Shown: in pieces, positions 9,381 to 15,868 of the stretch
Layout: every line of letters begins with the position of its first letter
Numbering within the stretch: the first letter of the stretch is position 1
Assembly: GCA_016191305.1 (NCBI GenBank)
Contig: JACPOX010000011.1
Span: forward strand, 2,911 to 18,778
Length of the DNA: 15,868 nt
Reading direction: 5' to 3'
Origin: Legionella longbeachae
Lineage (GTDB): Bacteria; Pseudomonadota; Gammaproteobacteria; Legionellales; Legionellaceae
The notes under the pieces: generated by a model
The model's database searches: none
What the model was told of the DNA's origin: nothing
What the model saw: only the letters and a program-made list of their open reading frames with translations
Position numbers and translations under genes: made by a program

Positions 9381-9746
9381 ATGAACGTCAATTTAGAAGC
9401 CGCAGACCTACATGCAGTGCAAGCTTATAGTGATAACCAAATTCAGATTAATTCCATTGTTTATGAGCGCAGTTTAATTGTTTCTAAAGAAGAAATCATT
9501 AGTGATCTGAAAATCAAAAACATTCAAGAAATTGATGAACAGTATATAAACTTACTAATACAATTTAAACCGGAAATTATCATCATTGGGCATAAACATA
9601 CTGGAAAACTAATGCCCATGTCAATTATGAATCAACTTTTACAACAAAGAATAGGCGTCGAATCAATGTCTCTCGGTGCTGCATGCCGCACTTATAATGT
9701 GCTACTGAGCGAACATAGGGCAGTTGTTGCTTCTTTTATTCTTTAG
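9381..9746 (+). CDS. Mth938-like / DUF498 family protein
   Basis: A 121-residue soluble protein of the DUF498 (Mth938-like, Xcc1710) family, whose bacterial role is not established; the mitochondrial relative NDUFAF3 helps assemble complex I. Family hallmarks: an N-terminal strand region (QAYSDNQIQINSIVYERSLIVS), the central LLIQFKPEIIIIGHKHTGKLMP and the signature end GVESMSLGAACRTYNVLLSEHRAVVASFIL. The family's usual 'IIGTG' appears here as IIGHK, a small departure. The ATG at 9381 was chosen because upstream codons overlap alaC and only this start gives the normal family length; no clear ribosome-binding site is visible. It is the only plus-strand gene in the window, divergent from alaC and convergent with the orphan gene to its right. 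Confidence 0.85.
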   Translation: MNVNLEAADLHAVQAYSDNQIQINSIVYERSLIVSKEEIISDLKIKNIQEIDEQYINLLIQFKPEIIIIGHKHTGKLMPMSIMNQLLQQRIGVESMSLGAACRTYNVLLSEHRAVVASFIL

Positions 9747-9761
9747 TTCAGAGAGTTATAC

Positions 9762-9808
9762 GTAGCCCGTATTAGCGCAGCTACTGTTGCCTGGTTGCAA
9801 GCAACCAG
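9762..9808. repeat. Two adjacent inverted repeats in a convergent gap, REP-like
   Basis: GTAGC (9762-9766) pairs with GCTAC (9780-9784) around CCGTATTAGCGCA. Immediately after, CTGGTTGC (9791-9798) and GCAACCAG (9801-9808) form a perfect 8-base inverted repeat. They sit in the 75-base gap between two convergent genes. Neither has an adjoining T-tract on either strand, so a canonical rho-independent terminator is unlikely. The AGCCCGTATTAGCGCAG core recalls dispersed intergenic repeats seen in Legionella genomes, an impression from memory only. Confidence 0.45.
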
Positions 9809-9821
9809 ACTTAGCAAGATC

Positions 9822-10421
9822 TCAGTTTCTTTTAGAGAAAAGATCATCTTTTTTTTCTTGATCGAAACATTCTTCAATTGTATTTCCATTATATGATTTA
9901 ACTAATCCAGATTTAGAGTACAGGCCTAATTGAAATTTGCTATAGTTCATCGTCGTCTTTATACCTTGCCGCTCATTTTCTTCTTGTTGTATTTCAAATA
10001 AAACTTGCATAGCAGGCTTCTTATTTAAAAGTTCAGAGAGTATGTTACGAAGATCGTTCATCTCACTAATTATTTCTTCTTCGCTAGGTGTAAACATGTT
10101 TATTGAGACTTGTTTAAACGCAAGGCCCTTAGATATGGATTGCTTTATATTGTTAAAATCTTTTTCGAGTGGAGTCTCTGTAAACTTTATTGAAGAAAGT
10201 GCATTAAGAATGGTATTTTGCTCTTTTTCAATCTTAGTAAACAAACCTACAACGAATTTTTGATTTAAACAGTAGTTAGCAAACAATCCTATAAAATTTA
10301 TTTTTTCCTGATTAACAATTTTAGTAATTTCCTCATCGAGAATTTCATCTGAAAAAAATTCATGAGATTCTTTATTGATGTATGATAAAAATTTATTCTT
10401 AATTTCAACTCTACTTTGCAT
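9822..10421 (-). CDS. Hypothetical protein, 199 residues, no recognised family
   Basis: The ORF starts at the ATG ending at 10421, with TGGA about 8 bases upstream, and is in the direction of relA, 413 bases downstream of it. The predicted protein is charged and mostly helical in appearance, rich in Lys, Glu, Asn and Ile, with no signal peptide or membrane span. A helical stretch around residues 110-155 (SEEEIISEMNDLRNILSELL and following) could form coiled coil. The C-terminus, EECFDQEKKDDLFSKRN, is strongly charged. I do not recognise it. Clean codon structure over 200 codons, a plausible ribosome-binding site and no better overlapping ORF support a real gene. In a Legionella-like host an acidic C-terminal stretch is compatible with a Dot/Icm substrate, but this is speculation. 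Confidence 0.65.
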   Translation of the reverse strand: MQSRVEIKNKFLSYINKESHEFFSDEILDEEITKIVNQEKINFIGLFANYCLNQKFVVGLFTKIEKEQNTILNALSSIKFTETPLEKDFNNIKQSISKGLAFKQVSINMFTPSEEEIISEMNDLRNILSELLNKKPAMQVLFEIQQEENERQGIKTTMNYSKFQLGLYSKSGLVKSYNGNTIEECFDQEKKDDLFSKRN

Positions 10422-10834
10422 ATTATAAATCCATTAAAAAAATAAAAAGATGCTTTTTAATCAAAAAGCGCTTTTATATTAGTAACATAATAATCCAAAA
10501 ACTAGCGTACAAAATACGGTACGATAGGAAAATTTAAGGATAAGTGGAATTTTTATGCGCAGAATCCAGTTTCAAAGTAGGCTAATAATAGAATTAATGG
10601 CACAGGCCCGCGCATAAAGCGCGGGGAGTAGGCCATTCAAAAAGGATTATCAATAGAATCTCATTTTGCCGCCTAATTATCTGAAATCAGCGAGTTATTT
10701 TTATCTTTCTTAGTAACTCTTTTCAAATGTGCAGGTTATGTAAGAACTCTAATGAAGAAAGTTCCTGTCAATACCACTACTTAAAACACATAGTGGAGTG
10801 GAAGGATAGGTCTGAGCAAACTGCGATTAATTAC
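10422..10834. other. 413-base intergenic region with several inverted repeats
   Basis: No convincing protein gene is present between relA and the orphan gene. Structures seen are: GCTTTTT/AAAAAGC with a 4-base loop (10452-10469); CGTAC/GTACG with an 8-base loop (10506-10523); CCCGCGC/GCGCGGG with a 5-base loop (10607-10625); GAACT/AGTTC (10744-10764); and CCACTA/TAGTGG with an 11-base loop (10774-10796), the last two lying just after the relA stop. None has a proper T-tract for a rho-independent terminator. The promoter of the orphan gene should lie at the left end, where AT-rich TAATATAAAA-like sequence occurs on the minus strand. It is not resolved. Confidence 0.5.
10607..10625. repeat. GC-rich hairpin CCCGCGC–GCGCGGG
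   Basis: A perfect 7-base GC-only inverted repeat (10607-10613 and 10619-10625) around ATAAA, standing out in AT-rich surroundings. No T-tract follows on either strand. It could be a REP-like element or part of a small structured RNA; there is no other support for either. Confidence 0.45.
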
Positions 10835-13045
10835 CTAAATCTGCCTTCTGGCTTCCAAGATATTCGGAATCTGTTCTAATTTAGCCAACAATCGAGATAA
10901 ACTACTCAAACCATCTACATCGACGGTTAAGGTAATATAAGCCATATTTTCATGCTTATCACTTTGAGTTTGTAATGCATAAACATGTGCCTTTTCATTA
11001 GCAAGTAAAGAAGTAACATCTTTTAATAGCTCAGAGCGATCAAAAGCTTTAATTAAAATATTTACTACATAGTTTTCACGAGTAGCGCTTCCCCAACTTA
11101 CTTGTAAAAAACGTTGTTTTTGCCTCTCACTTGCATGAATAATATTAGGACAATCTCTCCTATGCACCGAAACGCCACGACCGAGGGTGATGTAACCAAT
11201 AACCTCATCACCCGGAACAGGTTGACAGCATCTGGCCATAAAGGTTAATAAGTTACCAACACCTTCTATGCGTAAATCACTCCCAGTAATTTCAGGTTTG
11301 GCCTGTGGTTTAATAAACTTCTCAATATTAAGCTCGGAAGTTACTGGTGGAGACAGTTTATTAACAATTTGTCCTATCTTAATATCACCACGCCCTAGGT
11401 TGGCATAAAGATCATCTATTTTCTTGAAATGAAGCGCTGATACAGCTTCATTTAGTTTATCCGCCTTTATTCCTAAAGATTTTAATTCTTTATCTAATAA
11501 CTCACGCCCTTCCTGAATGTTGCGCTCATAATCTTGCATTTTAAACCAGTGCAAAACCTTCGCTTTAGCTCTAGAAGTTTTCAAATAATTTAAATGAGGA
11601 TTTATCCAGTCACGGGAAGGTTTAATTTGCTTTCCAGTTAAAATTTCAACCCTATCCCCTGTTTTTAATTGGTATGTTAATGGCACTATATGACCATTTG
11701 CCCGCGCTCCACGGCATCGATGACCTAAATCGCTATGTACATGATAGGCAAAATCCAACGGAGTAACACCTTGTGCTAAATCTAGAACATCACCATCAGG
11801 AGTAAGAGTAAAAACATACACTCTGTCTTCAAGAAACTCGGTAGTACTGCTTTCGGGAACACCTTTATTGCTTGCCATCTCTCGATGCCATGCTAATACA
11901 TCTCGAAGCCATTCAATTTTACGCTCATGGCTTTCTTTTTGTTTCACAGCACCTTCTTTATATTTCCAATGTGCGGCCACACCCATTTCTGCCAAATCAT
12001 GCATATGAAATGTTCTAATTTGCACTTCAAAAACTCTATCTTCAGGTCCCTTAACTGCTGTGTGTAACGATTGATAGCCATTTGGCTTAGGATTAAAAAT
12101 ATAATCATCAAATTCTGCAGGAATTTGTCTCCACAACGTATGCACCATCCCTAATACTTCATAACATTGAGGATTCGTGTCAACAAGCACTCGCACTGCG
12201 GTAGCATCATAAATTTCATCAAGTGAAACATTCTTACGCGTCATTTTTTTATAGATACTATGAATATGTTTTGAACGTCCATATACAGCAAAATGCTCTA
12301 TCCCGCTCGCTCTAATTTGTTCATTTAATTGTGCAACAATTGCATTAACGAAGCTATCTCTCTCCAAACGCTTTGCTTTGAGACCCTTTGCAATTTCTTT
12401 ATATTCTTCAGTATGTAAATGACGAAATGCCAAATCCTCCATTTCCCATTTTATCGCACCAATTCCCAATCTATTAGCTAATGGTGCATAAATTTCCATC
12501 GCCTCTGTTGCTAATTGTTTTCGTAAGCCATCAGGTAAGTGAGAGGCAGTTCTTAATACACATAATCGCTCAGCCAGTTTAATCAATACAGCGCGAACAT
12601 CATCTACCATAGCCAATAACATTTTTCGAATGTTATCAATTTGCTGTTTATTTTGTGGATATTTATTGAATGCTTGAAAACTATGCATAGCACTCATACG
12701 TTCTATGCCTTTGACCAATTTTGCAATATTAGGCCCTAATTGCTCTGCAACATCATCAATTGATAAATCAGCATAATGTACATTTTCAAAAATAATTGCG
12801 GCGGCAAGTGTCTCCTCATCAACTTCAAGATCTGCAAGCAAATCAGCCATACACAGACCTTGTTGCAAACACGATTGGCCTGTTTCAGTAGCGTGTTCTT
12901 GTCCTGCCAGCTGGCTAAGAGTACATGCGCTACGTATGAGTTCAAGATTATCCAAATAGCCTTTTGCGCTGAGTTGATGAAGCCATAAATCAACGTCAAT
13001 GCTGCCATCAGCAGCTAATGGGATACTATCTTTTACCCTAACCAT
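10835..13045 (-). CDS. relA: GTP pyrophosphokinase RelA, (p)ppGpp synthetase
   Basis: A 736-residue ribosome-associated enzyme (E. coli RelA 744) that makes pppGpp/ppGpp when uncharged tRNA enters the ribosome. The N-terminal hydrolase-like region lacks the HD pair (AAAIIFENVHYADL in place of SpoT's HD-containing helix), so hydrolysis should be absent. The synthetase has YGRSKHIHSIYKKM (from 255), IYDATAVRV, the acidic EFDD at 311-314 followed by NPKPNGYQSLHTAV, and HWKYKEG (359-365). EFDD fits the ExDD motif of monofunctional RelA, against RxKD in bifunctional enzymes. Next come TGS (DRVYVFTLTPDGDVLDL), a CC-containing zinc-finger region (ARCCQPVPGDEVIGY, RDCPN) and a C-terminal ACT/RRM domain. 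The ATG lies 5 bases after rlmD, with AAGGA inside the rlmD end. Confidence 0.97.
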   Translation of the reverse strand: MVRVKDSIPLAADGSIDVDLWLHQLSAKGYLDNLELIRSACTLSQLAGQEHATETGQSCLQQGLCMADLLADLEVDEETLAAAIIFENVHYADLSIDDVAEQLGPNIAKLVKGIERMSAMHSFQAFNKYPQNKQQIDNIRKMLLAMVDDVRAVLIKLAERLCVLRTASHLPDGLRKQLATEAMEIYAPLANRLGIGAIKWEMEDLAFRHLHTEEYKEIAKGLKAKRLERDSFVNAIVAQLNEQIRASGIEHFAVYGRSKHIHSIYKKMTRKNVSLDEIYDATAVRVLVDTNPQCYEVLGMVHTLWRQIPAEFDDYIFNPKPNGYQSLHTAVKGPEDRVFEVQIRTFHMHDLAEMGVAAHWKYKEGAVKQKESHERKIEWLRDVLAWHREMASNKGVPESSTTEFLEDRVYVFTLTPDGDVLDLAQGVTPLDFAYHVHSDLGHRCRGARANGHIVPLTYQLKTGDRVEILTGKQIKPSRDWINPHLNYLKTSRAKAKVLHWFKMQDYERNIQEGRELLDKELKSLGIKADKLNEAVSALHFKKIDDLYANLGRGDIKIGQIVNKLSPPVTSELNIEKFIKPQAKPEITGSDLRIEGVGNLLTFMARCCQPVPGDEVIGYITLGRGVSVHRRDCPNIIHASERQKQRFLQVSWGSATRENYVVNILIKAFDRSELLKDVTSLLANEKAHVYALQTQSDKHENMAYITLTVDVDGLSSLSRLLAKLEQIPNILEARRQI

Positions 13046-13050
13046 GAGAT

Positions 13051-14385
13051 TTATCCTTTTTCAAACATAGCTATTGATTCAACATGAGCGGTATGAGGGA
13101 ACATATCCATCACTCCCGCTGTTCTCAACACATACCCTTTTTGATTCACCAAAATATCTGTATCTCTCGCTAATGTTACGGGATTACATGATACATAAAC
13201 AATACGTTCAGGATTAAGTACATCAATTTGTTTTACAATTTCCAATGCACCTGAGCGCGGCGGATCAATTAATACTTTGTTACACCTTTGCTGCACCAAA
13301 TTTTTTACTGAGTTTACATCATCCAAATTAGCAGCATAAAAATCTACATTAGTCAGATGATTAGCAGTCGCATTCATCAATGCTCTTTCAACCATGGTTT
13401 TACTCCCTTCTATACCCAGCACTTTGGAGCAAAATTTAGCCAATGGAAGTGAAAAATTTCCTAACCCACAAAATAAGTCTAGCACTATATCTGTACTTTT
13501 TAAGTCCATAAGCTGTAAAGCAAGGGTTACCATAGAACGATTCAATGCCGAATTAACTTGTGTAAAATCTGTTGGATGAAATCTAAAGGTAATTTGGTAA
13601 TCTGGTAATCGATAGGTTAAATATTCACTGGAATTGGGAGGATAAAAACAATAAACACTATCAGGACCAGCTGGTTGAAGAAATATTTTATATTGATATT
13701 TTTCTGCAAAATGTTGAATTTTTATTTCATCAACAGGTTTTAGAGCGGTTAAGTTACGAAAAATAAGCGCTATTTCCTCATCCCCAGCAGCAACTTCGAT
13801 TTGTGCAATACAGTGCTTATCCTCCATAGAATCAATTAAATGCCTTAATGGAACAATATCGCCATCAAGTTTTGCATTTAAAACCGGACATTGAGTAATT
13901 TCTGTTATGTATCTTGGATTAGCGCGTTCTCTAAAACCAACCATTGAGGATTGCTTTTTTTCTACATAACGCACACTTAAACGCGCTTTGTTTCGGTAAT
14001 TCCAATGACTTGCAACTAATGGTTCTAAAACAGATTCTGGTTGTGTGTGTCCATAACGCGATAATAAATCTAATAATTGTTCTTCTTTAAAATGGATTTG
14101 TTCTTGCTCGCTCATATGTTGTAACGAGCAACCCCCACATAGTGAATAATGCTGACATTTAGGCTCTACCCGTAAAGAGGATGCTTTAAGAACATTGAGT
14201 AAAAGACCTTCATCAAAATCTTTTTTTATTCTACTGTATTGAAACTCGACTACTTCTTCAGGTAAAGCACCTTGGATGAAAGTTGCCTTACCGTTAATGC
14301 GAGCAATTCCTTTTCCATCATGACTTAAATTATCAATTTGGGCAGTTTGTACTGTAGGCTTAAGTTTAGGTTTTGCTCTTCTCAT
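13051..14385 (-). CDS. rlmD: 23S rRNA (uracil-1939-C5)-methyltransferase RlmD
   Basis: A 444-residue SAM-dependent RNA methyltransferase (formerly RumA) with an N-terminal TRAM domain (about 15-68). A [4Fe-4S] ligand set is visible as C77, C83, C86 ([14 protein letters not shown]) and C166 (ITQCPVL). The Rossmann motif [16 protein letters not shown] binds [12 protein letters not shown] and the nucleophile C400 in [13 protein letters not shown] complete the active site, with E436 near the C-terminus as the likely general base. It methylates U1939 of 23S rRNA. The ATG at 14385 has GAGAG about 9 bases upstream. It leads directly into relA with a 5-base gap, the same rlmD-relA order as in E. coli, so the two are very probably co-transcribed. 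Confidence 0.96.
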   Translation of the reverse strand: MRRAKPKLKPTVQTAQIDNLSHDGKGIARINGKATFIQGALPEEVVEFQYSRIKKDFDEGLLLNVLKASSLRVEPKCQHYSLCGGCSLQHMSEQEQIHFKEEQLLDLLSRYGHTQPESVLEPLVASHWNYRNKARLSVRYVEKKQSSMVGFRERANPRYITEITQCPVLNAKLDGDIVPLRHLIDSMEDKHCIAQIEVAAGDEEIALIFRNLTALKPVDEIKIQHFAEKYQYKIFLQPAGPDSVYCFYPPNSSEYLTYRLPDYQITFRFHPTDFTQVNSALNRSMVTLALQLMDLKSTDIVLDLFCGLGNFSLPLAKFCSKVLGIEGSKTMVERALMNATANHLTNVDFYAANLDDVNSVKNLVQQRCNKVLIDPPRSGALEIVKQIDVLNPERIVYVSCNPVTLARDTDILVNQKGYVLRTAGVMDMFPHTAHVESIAMFEKG

Positions 14386-14572
14386 GAAAATACTCTCAAC
14401 AAATAAATTGTTTGATCAAAATTTTTTTTCAGAACGGTAGCATTCTAGCTTGAATGCTACCACCTATTCAGATTTGAAATTTAGAGAGAGTATCATAGGC
14501 ATTTTATACTTGCCATGGTATTTATCGTGGCAAAAAACAAATTAAGAAATAATTAAGCACCTTTTAAATAAT
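14386..14572. other. Intergenic region upstream of rlmD, two hairpins
   Basis: This 187-base AT-rich gap lies between the repeat-protein stop and rlmD. It holds a perfect 10-base inverted repeat (14436-14461) and a second stem, TTGCCA/TGGCAA (14510-14533), which extends further with wobble pairs when read as plus-strand RNA. The rlmD-relA promoter should be here but was not resolved. Neither hairpin is followed by a T-tract on the minus strand. Confidence 0.45.
14436..14461. repeat. Perfect 10-bp inverted repeat GGTAGCATTC–GAATGCTACC
   Basis: The arms are 14436-14445 and 14452-14461 around TAGCTT. On the minus strand it follows the repeat-protein gene and precedes rlmD by about 50 bases. An A-run, not a T-run, follows on that strand, so it is not a textbook terminator. 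An operator-like site, a leader hairpin for rlmD, or a rho-dependent 3'-end stabiliser are alternatives. Confidence 0.55.
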
Positions 14573-15868
14573 CTAATAAGTTGAAAATCCAGGATATCTT
14601 TTATTTTGTAATTCGTCCTGTTGTATACAGTCTATTCCTTTAATAATCCATTCTCTTGCTTCCTGTTGTGTATTATAGTTGTTAAAACTATTAATTATAT
14701 TATTTACACTAAAAGATGAAAATCCATTTTCTTGAGTAGAGTAATACACGAGCTTCAATAAAGGGAAATTTTTGCTATTGAACGCATGCGCAATTGTTTG
14801 CTCTGCAAATGTTAAGCCATACATACATGGATCATGCCAATTAATTGCGTTAGATAGAATATTGAAAATAACATTAGGATCAGCTGAAGTTCCTTTTTTA
14901 AATTCATTAATTAATAACTGCTGCCTTTGTTCTTTTTGAATTGTAGCAATGTTAGAATTCATCCAGTTGCTTACGTGTTGTTGTAGGTTGGAATCAAAAG
15001 TTCTAATTATTTTGTTTGGATCAAAAGATGATCCAGGAGTGGCTGCATAGGCTAGTTTCAACAGATCGAAATTTTTGCTTTTGTATGCTTGTGCTATCCC
15101 TTGCTCTGCAAATGTTAAACCACACATACATGGAGCCTGCCAATTAATGCCTTGGGATAAAACATTGAAAATCACATTAAGATCAGCCGAAGTTCCTTTT
15201 TTAAATTCATTTATTAATAATTGCTGTCTTTGCTCTTCTTGCAGCGTTTTAACATTAGAATTAATCCAGGTGCTTACCTCTTTTTGTAAATTGGGTTGAA
15301 AACTCTTAGTTATTTTATTTACGTCAAAAGATGATCCAGAAGTGGCTGCATAGGCTAGTTTCAACAAATTGAAATTTTTGCTATTGTATGCTTGTGCTAT
15401 TGCTTGTTCTGCAAATGTTAAACCATACAAGCATGGAGCCTGCCAATCAATGCCTTGAGATAAAACATTGAAAATAACATGTAAATCAGCTGAAGGTCCT
15501 TTTTTAAATTCATTAATTAATAATTGCTGTCTTTGCTCTTCTTGAATTTTTTTAATATTAGAATTAAGCCAATGGTAAGCATCTTGTTGTCGGTGAGTCT
15601 TCCAAGTACCCGCAATTTTTTCTATATTAATAGGTAATTTTGCTTTTTGAATTATATCATACACTTCTTTCAACAATTCAAGATTTTTGTTACTTACGTA
15701 AGCTTGTGCTATTGCTTGTTCTGCAAATGTCAGGTAACTAAAACCACAATTCGCTTGCAAATCAATCCCTGCCGATAAGGATTTAAGAATAACATTGAGG
15801 TTAGCCTGTCCCCCTTTTGCAAATTCAAGTGTTACAGCTCGTTGTCTTTGCTCTTGAAGCAAAGACAA
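14573..15868 (-). CDS. Tandem ~101-residue repeat protein with ankyrin-like core, 5' end beyond the window
   Basis: The frame is open to the right edge, so the 431 residues seen are the C-terminal part; the TTG at the edge is probably not the start. Four tandem units can be laid out: residues 5-108, 109-209, 210-310 and 311-415 (104, 101, 101 and 105 residues), plus a 16-residue tail. Each runs: EQRQQLLINEFKKG helix; VIFNVLSQGIDWQAPC; GLTFAEQAIAQAY; SKNFxLLKLAY; a variable linker; and a final helix ending WINSNV-like. The stretch GIDWQAP...GLTFAEQAIAQAYNSKNFNLLKLA follows the ankyrin pattern (GADxNA...GxTPLHLAxxxGxxxLVKLL), so each unit may contain one diverged ankyrin repeat plus extra helices. 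No signal peptide or membrane span is visible. A secreted effector role is inferred only from the repeat style and likely host. Confidence 0.75.
   Translation of the reverse strand: MSLLQEQRQRAVTLEFAKGGQANLNVILKSLSAGIDLQANCGFSYLTFAEQAIAQAYVSNKNLELLKEVYDIIQKAKLPINIEKIAGTWKTHRQQDAYHWLNSNIKKIQEEQRQQLLINEFKKGPSADLHVIFNVLSQGIDWQAPCLYGLTFAEQAIAQAYNSKNFNLLKLAYAATSGSSFDVNKITKSFQPNLQKEVSTWINSNVKTLQEEQRQQLLINEFKKGTSADLNVIFNVLSQGINWQAPCMCGLTFAEQGIAQAYKSKNFDLLKLAYAATPGSSFDPNKIIRTFDSNLQQHVSNWMNSNIATIQKEQRQQLLINEFKKGTSADPNVIFNILSNAINWHDPCMYGLTFAEQTIAHAFNSKNFPLLKLVYYSTQENGFSSFSVNNIINSFNNYNTQQEAREWIIKGIDCIQQDELQNKRYPGFSTY
14624..15856 (-). repeat. Four in-frame tandem repeats of about 303-315 bases
   Basis: The units are about 15545-15856, 15242-15544, 14939-15241 and 14624-14938. 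The middle two are both exactly 303 bases and nearly identical in DNA as well as protein. The fourth is close to them, and the first is clearly diverged. The array probably continues past the right edge. Confidence 0.8.

Noticed and set aside
10555..10617. 20-codon plus-strand ORF in the relA downstream gap
   Set aside because: It is too short, without a convincing ribosome-binding site, and coincides with a palindromic element open on both strands.
12736..13008. 90-codon minus-strand ORF inside relA in another frame
   Set aside because: It is a frame shadow of conserved RelA sequence with an implausible composition.
15866..15868. TTG at the right edge as the true start of the repeat protein
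   Set aside because: The reading frame simply meets the window edge inside what looks like a repeat array, so the gene is treated as 5'-incomplete.
14573..15868. Possible CRISPR or non-coding repeat array
   Set aside because: The repeats are about 303 bases, in frame and protein-coding, with no short direct repeats and unique spacers.

Overview
The window is AT-rich and comes from a gammaproteobacterium. Gene content and order (secA next to mutT, rlmD next to relA, alaC–RpfE-like–recJ–dusA) plus a large repeat protein of effector character suggest Legionella or a close relative. That placement is inferred from sequence recall, not from a search.

Almost everything is on the minus strand, so transcription runs right to left. 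From the right edge: an incomplete gene for a protein built of about 100-residue tandem repeats with an ankyrin-like core (14573-15868). Then come rlmD (23S rRNA m5U methyltransferase) and relA (ppGpp synthetase), tightly spaced. A 413-base gap without a convincing gene holds several inverted repeats and a tiny hydrophobic ORF. It is followed by a 199-residue protein of no family I recognise. A short Mth938/DUF498-type gene is the only plus-strand gene, and it diverges from alaC.

alaC, an RpfE/PGAM-like gene and recJ overlap one another and are probably translated in a coupled way. dusA follows 64 bases later. secA and mutT form the next pair, the mutT TTG start overlapping the secA stop. At the left edge, on the minus strand, is the first 407 codons of a large enzyme. 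It has a complete formyltransferase domain of the methionyl-tRNA formyltransferase type joined to the start of an NRPS-type adenylation domain.

The middle is housekeeping: protein export (SecA), oxidised-nucleotide sanitation (MutT), RNA modification (DusA, RlmD), DNA repair (RecJ), alanine synthesis (AlaC) and the stringent response (RelA). The accessory and more interesting material lies at the two ends and in the 9.75-10.83 kb segment. It comprises the formylating NRPS-like gene, the ankyrin-like repeat protein, the orphan 199-residue protein and the structured gap upstream of it.
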